Positions 54,728-63,842 are shown, counted from the first letter of the stretch. The stretch: DNA of 64,000 nt from an uncultured Roseibium sp. (GCF_947496995.1 NZ_CANMFD010000001.1:1670692-1734691); one strand, 5' to 3'. A program made the numbers and translations. Notes: a model not told the origin generated them from the letters alone.

Positions 54728-55210
54728 ACTGCCCCTGGAATTGTAAAGCTTCCCCAAGCCACATTCTTATTAGACAGGCCGAAAAGGTGCAAGAAACGAC
54801 GATGCACCGCCTGAAGTCGAGCAAAAACCTGCCAGGCTTCGGCAAGGCAAAACGCGTTGCCGGGCCGTTCCCGGTGCAGAGCTGCCACCGAGCAAAGCTC
54901 TCGCCCGTCCGGCAATGGACAAGGTCCGGAAACCCGCTTGCTATCCTGGCGTCTTGTCCGGACGAAATCGCTCATGTCAGTTCAGCCTGTCTTCGTAGGG
55001 AGTGGCCGGAGGCCTTATGTCTCAAGTGATTGGCCTTTGTCACGTCCCGTTATGGCTTGACACGAAACTTTCGACAGGGAACGGTCAAATGACACTATCA
55101 AAGTGCTTGTGGCAAATGCTAATCCAGACTGGCACAACGAATTGGGATCGTTAATATACCGGATGTGATCTGCTTGCACATATATGATCCATGTCTGTTT
55201 GGATGAATTG
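54728..55210. other. Divergent promoter region between glycosyltransferase and ABC operons
   Basis: 483 bases that must hold the promoters of both operons. The right part (about 55060-55200) is AT-rich. A TGGCAC at 55130 is not followed by a correctly spaced GC, so it is not a sigma-54 promoter. I see no strong palindrome and no coding potential. Confidence 0.5.
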
Positions 55211-57793
55211 ATGGAAAAAAGCCTTTTTAGCTTTATTTGGAAGTATAGCGCTCGGCAACAGATCTACATTCTTCTGGTCACCGTTCTGTCTTATCCAGTG
55301 GTCTATGTTCTGCTGGAACTGCCGAAACTGATTGTGAACGATGCAGTTCAGGGGGACAATTTTCCGCGGAATATACTGGGCTTCGATTTCGATCAGGTGC
55401 CCTATCTGCTTCTGCTGTGTTTTACATTTCTGGGTCTCGTGGTCGTTTCCAACGGGCTGAAATTCTATCTGAACGTTTTTAAGGGCCGTCTTGGCGAGCG
55501 CATGCTGCGGCGCTTGCGCTTCGAGCTCTTCCAGCGCGTCCTGCGCTTCCGGCTGCCGCATTTTCGCAAGGTGAGCTCCGGCGAGATCATTCCGATGATT
55601 ACATCGGAAGTCGAGGATGTCGGCGGGTTTATCGGCGAGGCGTTCGCGCTACCGGCCTATCAGGGCGGCATGCTGGTGGTCCAGATCGGGTTCATCTTCA
55701 TGCAGGACCCGCTGCTGGGCCTTGCTGCGATCAGCTCCTATCCCATTCAGGGATACGTCATTCCCTATTTGCAGAAGCGGGTCGTCATACTGTCGCGCCA
55801 GCGGGTCCGCAACATCCGCGTGATCGCCGACAAGGTGGGCGAAAGCATCACAGGCGTGGCGGAGATCCATGCCAACGATGCTGCCGCGTGGCATTCAGCC
55901 GATATATCCGATCGTCTGTATGAGAATTTCAGGATCCGCTACGAGATCTTCAACCGCAAATTCCTGATCAAGTTCCTGAACAACTTCATGAACCAGCTGA
56001 CGCCGTTCTTCTTCTATCTGATCGGCGGCTATCTGGTGATCGAGGGCAACTTGAGCATCGGTGCGCTGCTGGCGGTGATCGCAGCTTACAAGGATCTGGC
56101 AGGCCCCTGGAAGGAGCTTTTGTCCTACTACCAGATGACCGCGGACGTCAGCGTCAAGTATCAGACGGTTGTCGAGAATTTCGATCCGCCGGACATCCAC
56201 GAACTCGACCGGCTGACAAGCGACGAGAAGGCCGAGCTGAGCGGCGATCTCAAGTTCGATAATGTGAGTTTCTCGGGCGGTGCCGCCGGCCAGGAGGTCA
56301 TGGAAATATCCCTGACCGTTCCCGCGGGCACAGCCTGCGCGATCGCCGGGCCAGACGGCTCCGGCCGGTCCGAAGTGCTGCAGCTTGCGGCGGGGCTGGT
56401 CTCGCCCTCGTCGGGCAAGATCTGCATCGGGGAGCACGATCTGGACAAGCTGACGGATTCGACCCTCGGCCGCGAAATCGCCTACGTCGGCGGGGCTGTC
56501 CACGTTTGGACCGGCACCATCCGCGACAACCTCTACTACGGTCTGCGTCACAGGCCGCTGATTCTGCCCGAACGCGAGGGCGAAGCTCTCAGGCTGTACA
56601 AACGACGGGTCAGCGAAGCGAAGGAAACCCGCAACCCGCTCTACGACCTCGAAGCTGTCTGGGACGATCTGGAAGCAGCAGGCGCCGACAGCATCCATAC
56701 GCTCGACGAAAAGGCTCTGGAGCTTCTGGAAGCCGTTGGGCTCGACAAGGACATCTACCGCCTCGGGCTGCAGTCGCGGTTTGATCCGTCGATGGATGAC
56801 ACATTTGCCGGAAAGATCCTGAACGTACGCAAGAACCTTGCAGATCGCATCCTGCATGAACCGGCCCTCGAAGGCCTGGTTGAGCTCTGGCATCCCGATC
56901 GCTTCAATGCCAGTGCGAACCTTGCCGACAACCTATTCTTCGCCGTTCCCTCCGATCCTGAAATCACCATGGATCAGGTGCCGGAAATGGAGGAGGTGAG
57001 GGCGTTCCTTACCGAGACCGGGCTTGACGAAAAGTTGCGCAAAGTTGGCTTGAAGATCGCCGAAACCATGCTGGAACTGTTCTCCAACGTCTCCGGCGAC
57101 AGCGGACTTCTGGGGGCGTATTCCTTCATCACCCAGGATGAAATCCCCGAATTCGAGCGGATCGTGCGGATCGCCAAGTCAGAGCAGCAGCGGCCGGGAC
57201 TGACCGATGCGGACAGGTCCAGGCTCAGGGGGCTGGCCTTCAAGCTGGTGCCTGCCCGGCATCGTCTGGGAATCATGACCGATGAGCTTCGCGATGAGGT
57301 CATAGCGGCCCGCAAGAGGTTCCTGGAGACCGTGGTCAAGGATAATTCGGCCTTTGTTGCCTTCGATCCGGACGTCTATCTGCCGCCGCTCACCATCGAG
57401 GATAACCTCCTTTTCGGCCGGGCAAGGGTCGATCGCAGGGACGCCCGCAGGCGCATCGACGACGTCATCCGCACGATCGTGGAAGAGACAGGCTTGCGGC
57501 GTCCGATCATCTACGCGGGCTTCGGTTATCATGTCGGCGTGTCCGGGTCCCGTCTGTCGGCAGGCCAGCGACGCCGTATTGCATTGGTCCGGGGTCTTCT
57601 GAAAAATGCAAAAATCACCATATTGGATGATATCGCCACAGGAACGACCGAAGACGACAAAGCATTGCGCCGTGGTCTTCAGGAAATACTGTCTGGAAAG
57701 ACTTTCCTGTTCGGGACGTCCAATGCCGATATAGCGGCCGAATTCGATCAGCGGTTCATTCTGGACCAGGGGCGCATTTCAGATAAGGGGTAA
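55211..57793 (+). CDS. ABC exporter-like protein with degenerate ATPase and long insert
   Basis: An 860-residue half-transporter. Residues 1-320 are an exporter-type membrane domain (YILLVTVLSYPVVYVLLELP; FLNNFMNQLTPFFFYLIGGY). The ATPase starts at about 345. Walker A is GPDGSGRS (380-387) with arginine for the lysine; the Q-loop position is GG (427-428); the signature LSAGQRRRIAL (782-792) lies about 395 residues later instead of about 100; Walker B is ITILDD, with aspartate for the catalytic glutamate; the switch histidine is replaced (GTSNAD). The insert repeats an xDNLxFG-like segment. The start at 55211 is preferred over 55184 on protein grounds. It is first in an operon with a cNMP-binding and an MBL-fold gene. 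Confidence 0.87.
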   Translation: MEKSLFSFIWKYSARQQIYILLVTVLSYPVVYVLLELPKLIVNDAVQGDNFPRNILGFDFDQVPYLLLLCFTFLGLVVVSNGLKFYLNVFKGRLGERMLRRLRFELFQRVLRFRLPHFRKVSSGEIIPMITSEVEDVGGFIGEAFALPAYQGGMLVVQIGFIFMQDPLLGLAAISSYPIQGYVIPYLQKRVVILSRQRVRNIRVIADKVGESITGVAEIHANDAAAWHSADISDRLYENFRIRYEIFNRKFLIKFLNNFMNQLTPFFFYLIGGYLVIEGNLSIGALLAVIAAYKDLAGPWKELLSYYQMTADVSVKYQTVVENFDPPDIHELDRLTSDEKAELSGDLKFDNVSFSGGAAGQEVMEISLTVPAGTACAIAGPDGSGRSEVLQLAAGLVSPSSGKICIGEHDLDKLTDSTLGREIAYVGGAVHVWTGTIRDNLYYGLRHRPLILPEREGEALRLYKRRVSEAKETRNPLYDLEAVWDDLEAAGADSIHTLDEKALELLEAVGLDKDIYRLGLQSRFDPSMDDTFAGKILNVRKNLADRILHEPALEGLVELWHPDRFNASANLADNLFFAVPSDPEITMDQVPEMEEVRAFLTETGLDEKLRKVGLKIAETMLELFSNVSGDSGLLGAYSFITQDEIPEFERIVRIAKSEQQRPGLTDADRSRLRGLAFKLVPARHRLGIMTDELRDEVIAARKRFLETVVKDNSAFVAFDPDVYLPPLTIEDNLLFGRARVDRRDARRRIDDVIRTIVEETGLRRPIIYAGFGYHVGVSGSRLSAGQRRRIALVRGLLKNAKITILDDIATGTTEDDKALRRGLQEILSGKTFLFGTSNADIAAEFDQRFILDQGRISDKG

Positions 57794-57895
57794 CGATATG
57801 GCGGCGAATACTGGAGCGCGGCGAGCCTGCAGACCCCGGTCTGATGCAGGATTGCGAACAGGCCGGGATATGCACGATCTGTCCAGGAGGCAAAA

Positions 57896-58354
57896 ATGAC
57901 ACTGGAAACCGAAGTCGAAGCCCTGCGAAAGGTCCCGCTGTTCCACGGTATTGATGAAACCAAATTGCGTCTTCTGGCATTTATAAGTGACAGGACGGAA
58001 TATCCGGCGGGCGAACGCCTGTGTTCCCAGGGAGAAGAGGGCGACTGCGCGTTTATCATTCTCTCGGGTGATGCGGATGTTCTGGTTCACACGCCGGAAG
58101 GAGAGAAGAAAGTCGCCCAGGTCTCGGAGAATTCCATCGTCGGCGAAATAGCCATTCTTTGCGATGTCCCGAGGACTGCCACACTGGTCGCCGCAAATAA
58201 CATGGACGTTCTAACGGTTTCGAAAGATGATTTTCTGAAACTGCTGAAAGAATTTCCGGATATTTCGCTGGAAGTCATGCGGACACTGGCGCTGCGGCTT
58301 GAACGGACGACCCGTGATCTGGCCGATGCGCGCCGGGGAGCTGCCGGCGGTTAG
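57896..58354 (+). CDS. Cyclic-nucleotide-binding domain protein
   Basis: A 152-residue single-domain protein with the cNMP-binding beta-barrel. The phosphate-binding cassette is SIVGEIAILCDVPRTATLVA, which keeps the glutamate and arginine that hold the ribose and phosphate. A C-terminal helix (LEVMRTLALRLERTTRDLA) follows and there is no DNA-binding domain, so it is a sensor subunit, not a CRP. CAGGAGG precedes the ATG. It lies 102 bases after the ABC gene and 10 bases before the MBL gene. Confidence 0.92.
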   Translation: MTLETEVEALRKVPLFHGIDETKLRLLAFISDRTEYPAGERLCSQGEEGDCAFIILSGDADVLVHTPEGEKKVAQVSENSIVGEIAILCDVPRTATLVAANNMDVLTVSKDDFLKLLKEFPDISLEVMRTLALRLERTTRDLADARRGAAGG

Positions 58355-58364
58355 GGAGTAATAC

Positions 58365-59189
58365 GTGGCTGAAGAATTTTCGCTTCGCTGTTGGGGCGTC
58401 AGGGGATCCACCCCGACACCCGGGTCGAGCACATTGCGATACGGAGGCGAAACCTCCTGTTTCGAGATCCGGGCAGGCGACGCTCTCGTGCTCGTCGATT
58501 GCGGCTCCGGCGCGCGAAACCTCGGCATGGAGCTGTGCGGATGCAGACCACGTTCATTCGATCTGCTGTTCACCCACACGCATCTCGATCATATTTGCGG
58601 ATTGCCTTTCTTCAAGCCGGCCTACGATCCCAATTTCGAGGTAACCGCCTGGGCGGGCCACTTTCAGGACGACACCAGTCTGGTCGATATCGTCAGCCGC
58701 ATCATGTCGCCGCCGATCTTTCCGGTCGCGGCCAAAACCCTGAAAGCGGTCGAGTTCAAATCCTTTACCGCAGGCGAACCCATTCCGCGCACCGACGACC
58801 TGGTGATCAAGACAACCCGCCTCAATCATCCAGGCGGTGCCTGCGGCTACCGCTTCGACTATCACGGCAAATCGATCTGCATCATTACCGACCATGAACA
58901 CGGAGATCCGGAGATCGATGCCGCCCTGCCGGAGTTCGTCCGGGACGCGGATGTCATGATCTACGACGCCATGTTCACCGACGAGGAATATCCGGTCTTC
59001 AAGGGGTGGGGACATTCCACCTGGCAAAAGGCCGTGGAGCTGTCGAAAGCCGGTAACGTCAAGACCCCCGTTCTCTTCCATCACGATCCGCTCCGCTCGG
59101 ACGACGAACTCGATGAAATCGGCCTTGCCGCCCAGAACGCCTATCCGGGCATGCTGGTCGCAAGCGAGGGCATGATCCTGCTGCCCTAA
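58365..59189 (+). CDS. MBL-fold metal-dependent hydrolase (PhnP/COG1235-like)
   Basis: A 274-residue metallo-beta-lactamase-fold hydrolase. The dinuclear metal site starts with THTHLDH (H71, H73, D75, H76); later ligands lie in RLNHPGG, ITDHEH and FHHDP. The N-terminus LRCWGVRGSTPTPG is shared with cyclic-phosphate phosphodiesterase-like members. A phosphodiesterase on cyclic nucleotides is plausible beside a cNMP-binding gene but not shown. The start is GTG at 58365 after TTAGGGAG, ten bases after the previous stop. Confidence 0.9.
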   Translation: MAEEFSLRCWGVRGSTPTPGSSTLRYGGETSCFEIRAGDALVLVDCGSGARNLGMELCGCRPRSFDLLFTHTHLDHICGLPFFKPAYDPNFEVTAWAGHFQDDTSLVDIVSRIMSPPIFPVAAKTLKAVEFKSFTAGEPIPRTDDLVIKTTRLNHPGGACGYRFDYHGKSICIITDHEHGDPEIDAALPEFVRDADVMIYDAMFTDEEYPVFKGWGHSTWQKAVELSKAGNVKTPVLFHHDPLRSDDELDEIGLAAQNAYPGMLVASEGMILLP

Positions 59190-59367
59190 GACGTCAGGTC
59201 TCATTCCAGAGCAACAGGAACTCGATCGACAGCCCTTAAGCCAGGCCTAACGGGCCGCGTTGCGCGGATCCGTGCTGTTACCGGTCTCCAAAAGCAGTGT
59301 CGGCAGCTAAATCGGAGGTGACGGTTGTGTCGCGCCCCTCCCGGCGATCCCATCTCTTCTGTCGGTC

Positions 59368-59395
59368 AAAAAAGCATCCTGCACGCAGCAGGATG
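59368..59395 (-). terminator. Leftward intrinsic terminator
   Basis: On the minus strand CATCCTGC pairs with GCAGGATG around TGCGT and is followed by CTTTTTT. No gene on the minus strand is seen just upstream. Confidence 0.65.
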
Positions 59396-59962
59396 TGAAG
59401 GGGTGATCCCTTTGCCACCGCGCAAGGAGCTTGATCTGATGGCGGTAGAAAACGTGACCTTGACGGATGGGCTGGAAAAGAACGGGTCAGGCTTCCTGTC
59501 CAATGCGGCTGTATCACCGACATCCGTTCCTTCGGGAGTATTTTCAATCTCGCTCCTTCACACACTTCCGGGTGGAGGGTCCCCGCAAGGGTGGCCGTCG
59601 CGCGCAGGGGAGCCGAGCGGCTCCGTCGCATTGGCGAAGAACCGGACGATTGCCGAAGGGGCACTGGTCTGAGGGTTTTCGCCGGAAAGTCCTGCGATAT
59701 CGCTGTCTTTCTGCCCATATATTGGCGTTTCTGCCTTTGTTCGTCATCCAGAAAGAGGCCATGCGGTGTGCCATAGCCTGATGAAGCCTAGAGACTGAAC
59801 AAACCTGCCGTTCGCAGGATAATGAATGGTTCGTCCAGAACATTGTCAGAGAGCCCGCGCTCCCACGCGCTGGAGTAAATGACCTTCCCGAACCAAGACC
59901 GGGCTTGGCAACTTCGCATCGTTGCGAGCCTCAACGGAGCCTTGTTCGATGCGATCGATTGC

Positions 59963-59991
59963 AAAAAAAAGGGCGGCCCAAACGGCCGCCC
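59963..59991 (-). terminator. Strong leftward intrinsic terminator
   Basis: An 8-bp GC-only stem (GGGCGGCC with GGCCGCCC) with a five-base loop is followed on the minus strand by eight T. On the plus strand it is followed by A, so it acts leftward. It lies 265 bases left of the LuxR gene start, with no minus-strand gene in between. Confidence 0.75.
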
Positions 59992-60255
59992 AAAAAAAAC
60001 ACTACAGCTAAAAAATTGATCGAATGCCGGTTGCAGGAATGCGGGAATCCCTGAAGCGCAACCGGGAAACTGCTCACCGAAACTCGAAAATTTGCTCCGA
60101 ACAGCAGCCCAATACGATCAATAGTTGTTTACAGGGTGTATACATTAGGTGCATGGTCCATTTGGACTATCCAGCAACAAAACCATCAATCGAAGGGGTG
60201 GAGTCGAGCTAACTGGACCCGCCAGAATATTTAACATCGGGGCTTTGGGGGAATC

Positions 60256-61407
60256 TTGGGCGTTGCTGCGGAAAAATATTTTCACCTCTCGAACATTGCC
60301 GTTGCCGCGGCAATGGACCCGGATTGCTGGCAGCAGTTGCTTGACGAAATGGGACAGGCAATCGGTACGCGGGTGTGCACCCAGCTCATCGGCTTTGACC
60401 AACTGACCAAAGCAGCTCCGCTTGCCTATGCCTCAGGCTACGATCCGGAATTTGTGAAGCTTTATGAAACCCATTATGCCGACAAGAACCCGTTCGCGGC
60501 GAATTTTGAAAAATGCGCGGTCGGTGCGTCCATTTCCGCCGATCAGCTCTGCGCGCCGGAGAGGCTGAAGAAAACCGGGTTTTACGCGGACATCATCCGG
60601 CCGCAGGAGGATATCTACGGCGGCGGCGGATCGATGCTTGCGAACGATTCAGGCCGGATGGTCCTCATAGGCGGAAATTTGCGGGCCAAGGATCGCGACA
60701 AATACGAGCGGGAATGGCTTCGTCTGTGTGAGGCATTGACGCCGGTTATCCGCCAGTCGCTCGAAATCAGTCGCACCATCTCAGGGTTGTCGTTCGAGAA
60801 ATGGGCGGCCGAGCATCATATGCTCGGTGCGGATACGGCGATATTCGTCGTGGATCCCACCATGACGATCCACCACGCGTGCGACGTTGCGCAAGAGATG
60901 CTGGACAGGGGAACGCCGGTGGGCAGCGGGTTCAATCGCCGTCTCAAGTTCTCTTCCGAAGAGGATCAAAGGCAGTTCGCAACTCTTTGCCGGCTTCAGC
61001 TCAAGGGCAATCAAAACATCTTCAAGAGCTGGCGTCTTACCGACGGACGGGGACAGGGGTGGACCTGCCGTCTTATGGGACTGCGCATGGGCGAACTGGA
61101 CTGGTCGCCTTTTGCAGGCTTTTTGACAAAATCGATCACGACCATCCTGATTGCAATCAAGAAGGATGTCAGCCAGGTCTCCATTCAGGAAATGATGCAG
61201 ACGGCTTTCGGTCTCAGCCAGGCAGAAGCCCAGTCCGCGCTGCTGCTCGCCGACGGGCTGACACTCGCGGAGATCGCGCAGAACCGCCAGGTCAGCATTT
61301 ATACCGTGCGGAACCAGATCAAGGCCGCCCTGTCGAAATCCGGATGCCGGCGCCAAAGCGAACTGGTCAGCAAAACCGAACAGATGCGCCTGCAGGGCGG
61401 CTGGTAG
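60256..61407 (+). CDS. LuxR-family transcriptional regulator
   Basis: A 383-residue regulator. A C-terminal LuxR helix-turn-helix (GLSQAEAQSALLLADGLTLAEIAQNRQVSIYTVRNQIKAAL, about 320-362) follows a long N-terminal part of about 310 residues with two PAS/GAF-like segments. It is too long and unlike in sequence for an acyl-homoserine-lactone receptor of the usual 240 residues. The start is TTG at 60256 after GGGGGAATC; an ATG at 60313 is an alternative. It stands alone before the second cyclase gene; no ligand can be assigned. Confidence 0.85.
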   Translation: MGVAAEKYFHLSNIAVAAAMDPDCWQQLLDEMGQAIGTRVCTQLIGFDQLTKAAPLAYASGYDPEFVKLYETHYADKNPFAANFEKCAVGASISADQLCAPERLKKTGFYADIIRPQEDIYGGGGSMLANDSGRMVLIGGNLRAKDRDKYEREWLRLCEALTPVIRQSLEISRTISGLSFEKWAAEHHMLGADTAIFVVDPTMTIHHACDVAQEMLDRGTPVGSGFNRRLKFSSEEDQRQFATLCRLQLKGNQNIFKSWRLTDGRGQGWTCRLMGLRMGELDWSPFAGFLTKSITTILIAIKKDVSQVSIQEMMQTAFGLSQAEAQSALLLADGLTLAEIAQNRQVSIYTVRNQIKAALSKSGCRRQSELVSKTEQMRLQGGW

Positions 61408-61591
61408 CCACGGGAAGACTGTTGATCCGGGCGTCAGTTTCCCAAGACATGTTGTCACGGGAGTGATCTCACGCGACGGTCAATTTACCCGCCCGCGTGT
61501 TGCACATTCCGGTTTGAAAGTTGAAACTCCACGTCTTCATGCAAATCAACCCGCGTTCTTGTGAGCGTCGGGGGCTCCGGACCGGATACCC

Positions 61592-62947
61592 ATGAGCTCT
61601 TACCGCGACACCTTGTATTATATTTTCCGTGGCGGCCCGCCGGATGCCGGAATACCGGCAAGGGTGCGCGCGGAAATCCGATCCAACGAGGCGACGTCAG
61701 AGCGGTTGATCGGCTGGGTCCAGCTGGGCCTGGTGTTGTTCTTTTCGAGCCTTTATGCGATTGCGCCCAGGGCGGAAGGCTCCGCCGGGTTCAATTTCGT
61801 GCCTATCGCTCTTGGCATCTATTTTCTTTTCACGGTGCTGCGGCTGTTTCTCTCCTACAGGTTCGAGCTGCCGAACTGGTATCTGCTGGTTTCGATCGGT
61901 GTCGACATGGCGCTGCTGGTCGGGCTGATATTTTCCTTCCACATTCAATACGGCCAGCACCCGACGTTTTATCTCAAGACGCCGACCCTGATGTATGTGT
62001 TCATTTTTATTGCCCTGCGGGCGCTCAGGTTCGACCCGCGCTTTGTTCTGACGACGGGCCTGGCGGCCGTCGCAGGCTGGCTCGGACTGGTTTTCTATGC
62101 GGTTCTGGCGGACATGGACCATATGCGGGTGACCCGCAATTACGTTGAGTATCTGACCGGAAACACGATCCTGATCGGGGCTGAGCTCGACAAGACGATG
62201 GTCATCTTCGCGGTGACGATCATCCTTTCCGTCGCACTCTACCGGGGGCGGTCGATGCTCTTCGAGGCCACCCGCGACCATGCGGCGGCGATGGACCTGC
62301 GCCGGTTCTTCGCACCTGAAGTCGCCGCGTCGATTACCGGAGCGGATACGCAACTGCAGGCCGGGGAGGGCAACTTGCGGGAGGCGGCGATCCTTTATGC
62401 CGACATCCGGAGCTTCACCGCCACATCCGCCGGACTGCCTCCGGAGACCGTTCTGGCTGTCCTTGCGGAGTATCAGAACCTTGTGGTGGAAGTGATCAAT
62501 CAGGAGGGGGGACGTGTCGACAAGTTTCTGGGGGACGGTATCCTGGCCACCTTCGGCGCCATCCAACCGTCGACCACGTTTGCCGCCGACGCACTGCGGG
62601 CGGCCACGCGCCTGATCGAAACTGTCGATGCCGGCCAACACCGGTTTTCCGCCGCCGGCTGGCCCGGCTCTCTGAGGGTGGGCACGGCGGTTGCCGCCGG
62701 GAAGGTCACTGCCGGGGTGATCGGCTCGAAGTCCAGGCTGGAGTTCACCGTCATCGGCGATGCGGTCAACCGGGCGGCGAAACTGGAAGACGCCAACAAG
62801 GCCCAGCATACCAAGGCCTTGACCGACAGGGCCACCTGGGAACTTGCCCGCGCGCAAGGCTTGCAGGTGCCTTTGATCGAGGAGAGGCCCGGCGCAAATG
62901 TGGCGGGCATTCCGCAACCGCTCGATCTGGTCGTCCTGGCCCACTGA
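61592..62947 (+). CDS. Membrane adenylate/guanylate cyclase (six-helix)
   Basis: A 451-residue class III nucleotide cyclase. Residues 35-230 make six hydrophobic segments (LGLVLFFSSLYAIAP; LLVSIGVDMALLVGLIF; VIFAVTIILSVALY). The catalytic domain from about residue 260 has the metal-binding aspartates in ILYADIRSFT and FLGDGILATFG, the lysine in VDKFLGD and VIGDAVNRAAKLED. All catalytic residues expected for an active cyclase are present. It lies 184 bases after the LuxR gene on the same strand and 2.4 kb from the MBL/cNMP operon. Confidence 0.92.
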   Translation: MSSYRDTLYYIFRGGPPDAGIPARVRAEIRSNEATSERLIGWVQLGLVLFFSSLYAIAPRAEGSAGFNFVPIALGIYFLFTVLRLFLSYRFELPNWYLLVSIGVDMALLVGLIFSFHIQYGQHPTFYLKTPTLMYVFIFIALRALRFDPRFVLTTGLAAVAGWLGLVFYAVLADMDHMRVTRNYVEYLTGNTILIGAELDKTMVIFAVTIILSVALYRGRSMLFEATRDHAAAMDLRRFFAPEVAASITGADTQLQAGEGNLREAAILYADIRSFTATSAGLPPETVLAVLAEYQNLVVEVINQEGGRVDKFLGDGILATFGAIQPSTTFAADALRAATRLIETVDAGQHRFSAAGWPGSLRVGTAVAAGKVTAGVIGSKSRLEFTVIGDAVNRAAKLEDANKAQHTKALTDRATWELARAQGLQVPLIEERPGANVAGIPQPLDLVVLAH

Positions 62948-63042
62948 TCCGCCCGACGGGATGCAAACATGCTTGACCGGAGGATCAATCTCGGTCACCT
63001 TGCTCGAAAATTTGACCTATTCGTCAATGGAAAAGAATTAGA

Positions 63043-63058
63043 CCATTGATTTCAATGG
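63043..63058. promoter_or_regulatory. Operator-like dyad upstream of the dehydrogenase gene
   Basis: CCATTGATTTCAATGG is a 7-2-7 dyad. A further TCAATGG half-site lies at 63024-63030. A possible -35 (TTGACC at 63012) is upstream with a weak -10. The dyad is 17 bases before the ATG, where a repressor would block transcription. Confidence 0.55.
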
Positions 63059-63074
63059 ATTGTGGAGGCGAAAA

Positions 63075-63842
63075 ATGAATCTGGATTCAACTCTTTCGGC
63101 CATCGTTACCGGCGGTGCCTCAGGCCTCGGAGCGGCAACGGCCCGCATGCTTGCCTCCGAAGGTGTCAAGGTAACCCTCTTTGACCGTAATGGGGAGCAG
63201 GGACAGGCAGTGGCCGCTGACATCGGAGGGTTGTTCGCCGATGTCGACGTGACCGACCAGGCCAGCGTGGAGGCCGGTTTCGAAGCGGCCCGCGCCGCCC
63301 ATGGCCAGGAACGCATTCTGGTCAATTGCGCCGGTATTGCACCGGTCGCCAAGACGACGTCGCGGGGCGAAGCCCATCCGATGGACATGTTCGAGAAGGT
63401 GATCGCGGTCAATCTGGTCGGCTCGTTCCGCTGCCTGTCGATCGCAGCGACCGGCATGGCGGAACTCGAGCCGTGTACCGCTGACGGCGGACGGGGCTTG
63501 ATCGTATCGACCGCCTCCGTTGCCGCATTCGACGGCCAGATCGGCCAGGTCGCTTACGCGGCCTCGAAGGCGGGTGTCGCCGGAATGACATTGCCGGTCG
63601 CACGCGATCTTTCCAGATCCGGCATCCGGGTGATGACCATCGCGCCCGGTATTTTTGAAACACCGATGCTGCTCGGCCTTTCGCAGGAAGTGCAGGACTC
63701 GCTCGGTCAACAGGTACCGTTCCCCTCCCGCCTCGGCCGGGCTGCCGAATATGCGCAGCTCGTCAGATCGATTTGTGAAAACGACATGCTGAACGGCGAA
63801 ACCATCCGTCTGGACGGCGCCATCCGCATGGCGCCTCGGTGA
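63075..63842 (+). CDS. Short-chain dehydrogenase (3-hydroxyacyl-CoA dehydrogenase type 2-like)
   Basis: A 255-residue classical SDR. The NAD-binding motif is TGGASGLGAATARML, the NAG motif is LVNCAGIAPV, and the catalytic S-Y-K is in STASVAAFDGQIGQVAYAASKAG. The order and APGIFETPMLLGL resemble 3-hydroxyacyl-CoA dehydrogenase type 2 enzymes of fatty-acid or isoleucine breakdown. GTGGAGGCG precedes the ATG at 63075. It is preceded by an operator-like dyad and followed by a hairpin. Confidence 0.93.
   Translation: MNLDSTLSAIVTGGASGLGAATARMLASEGVKVTLFDRNGEQGQAVAADIGGLFADVDVTDQASVEAGFEAARAAHGQERILVNCAGIAPVAKTTSRGEAHPMDMFEKVIAVNLVGSFRCLSIAATGMAELEPCTADGGRGLIVSTASVAAFDGQIGQVAYAASKAGVAGMTLPVARDLSRSGIRVMTIAPGIFETPMLLGLSQEVQDSLGQQVPFPSRLGRAAEYAQLVRSICENDMLNGETIRLDGAIRMAPR

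Larger units (their letters stand above)
59190..60255. other. 1.07-kb intergenic region with leftward terminators
   Basis: No reading frame in this stretch has a ribosome binding site and a recognisable product. It contains two intrinsic-terminator signals, both oriented leftward (59368-59395 and 59963-59991), with nothing annotated upstream of them. Unlisted small RNA genes on the minus strand would explain both. Confidence 0.5.

Noticed and set aside
55130-55146. TGGCAC as a sigma-54 promoter for the ABC operon
   Set aside because: The -12 element does not contain GC at the required distance from the GG.
59325-59672. 115-codon plus-strand frame after the MBL gene
   Set aside because: Low-complexity, no ribosome binding site and no recognisable motif; overlaps the terminator.
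59278-59718. 146-codon minus-strand frame
   Set aside because: It runs through an intrinsic terminator that faces the same way, has no good ribosome binding site and no known domain.
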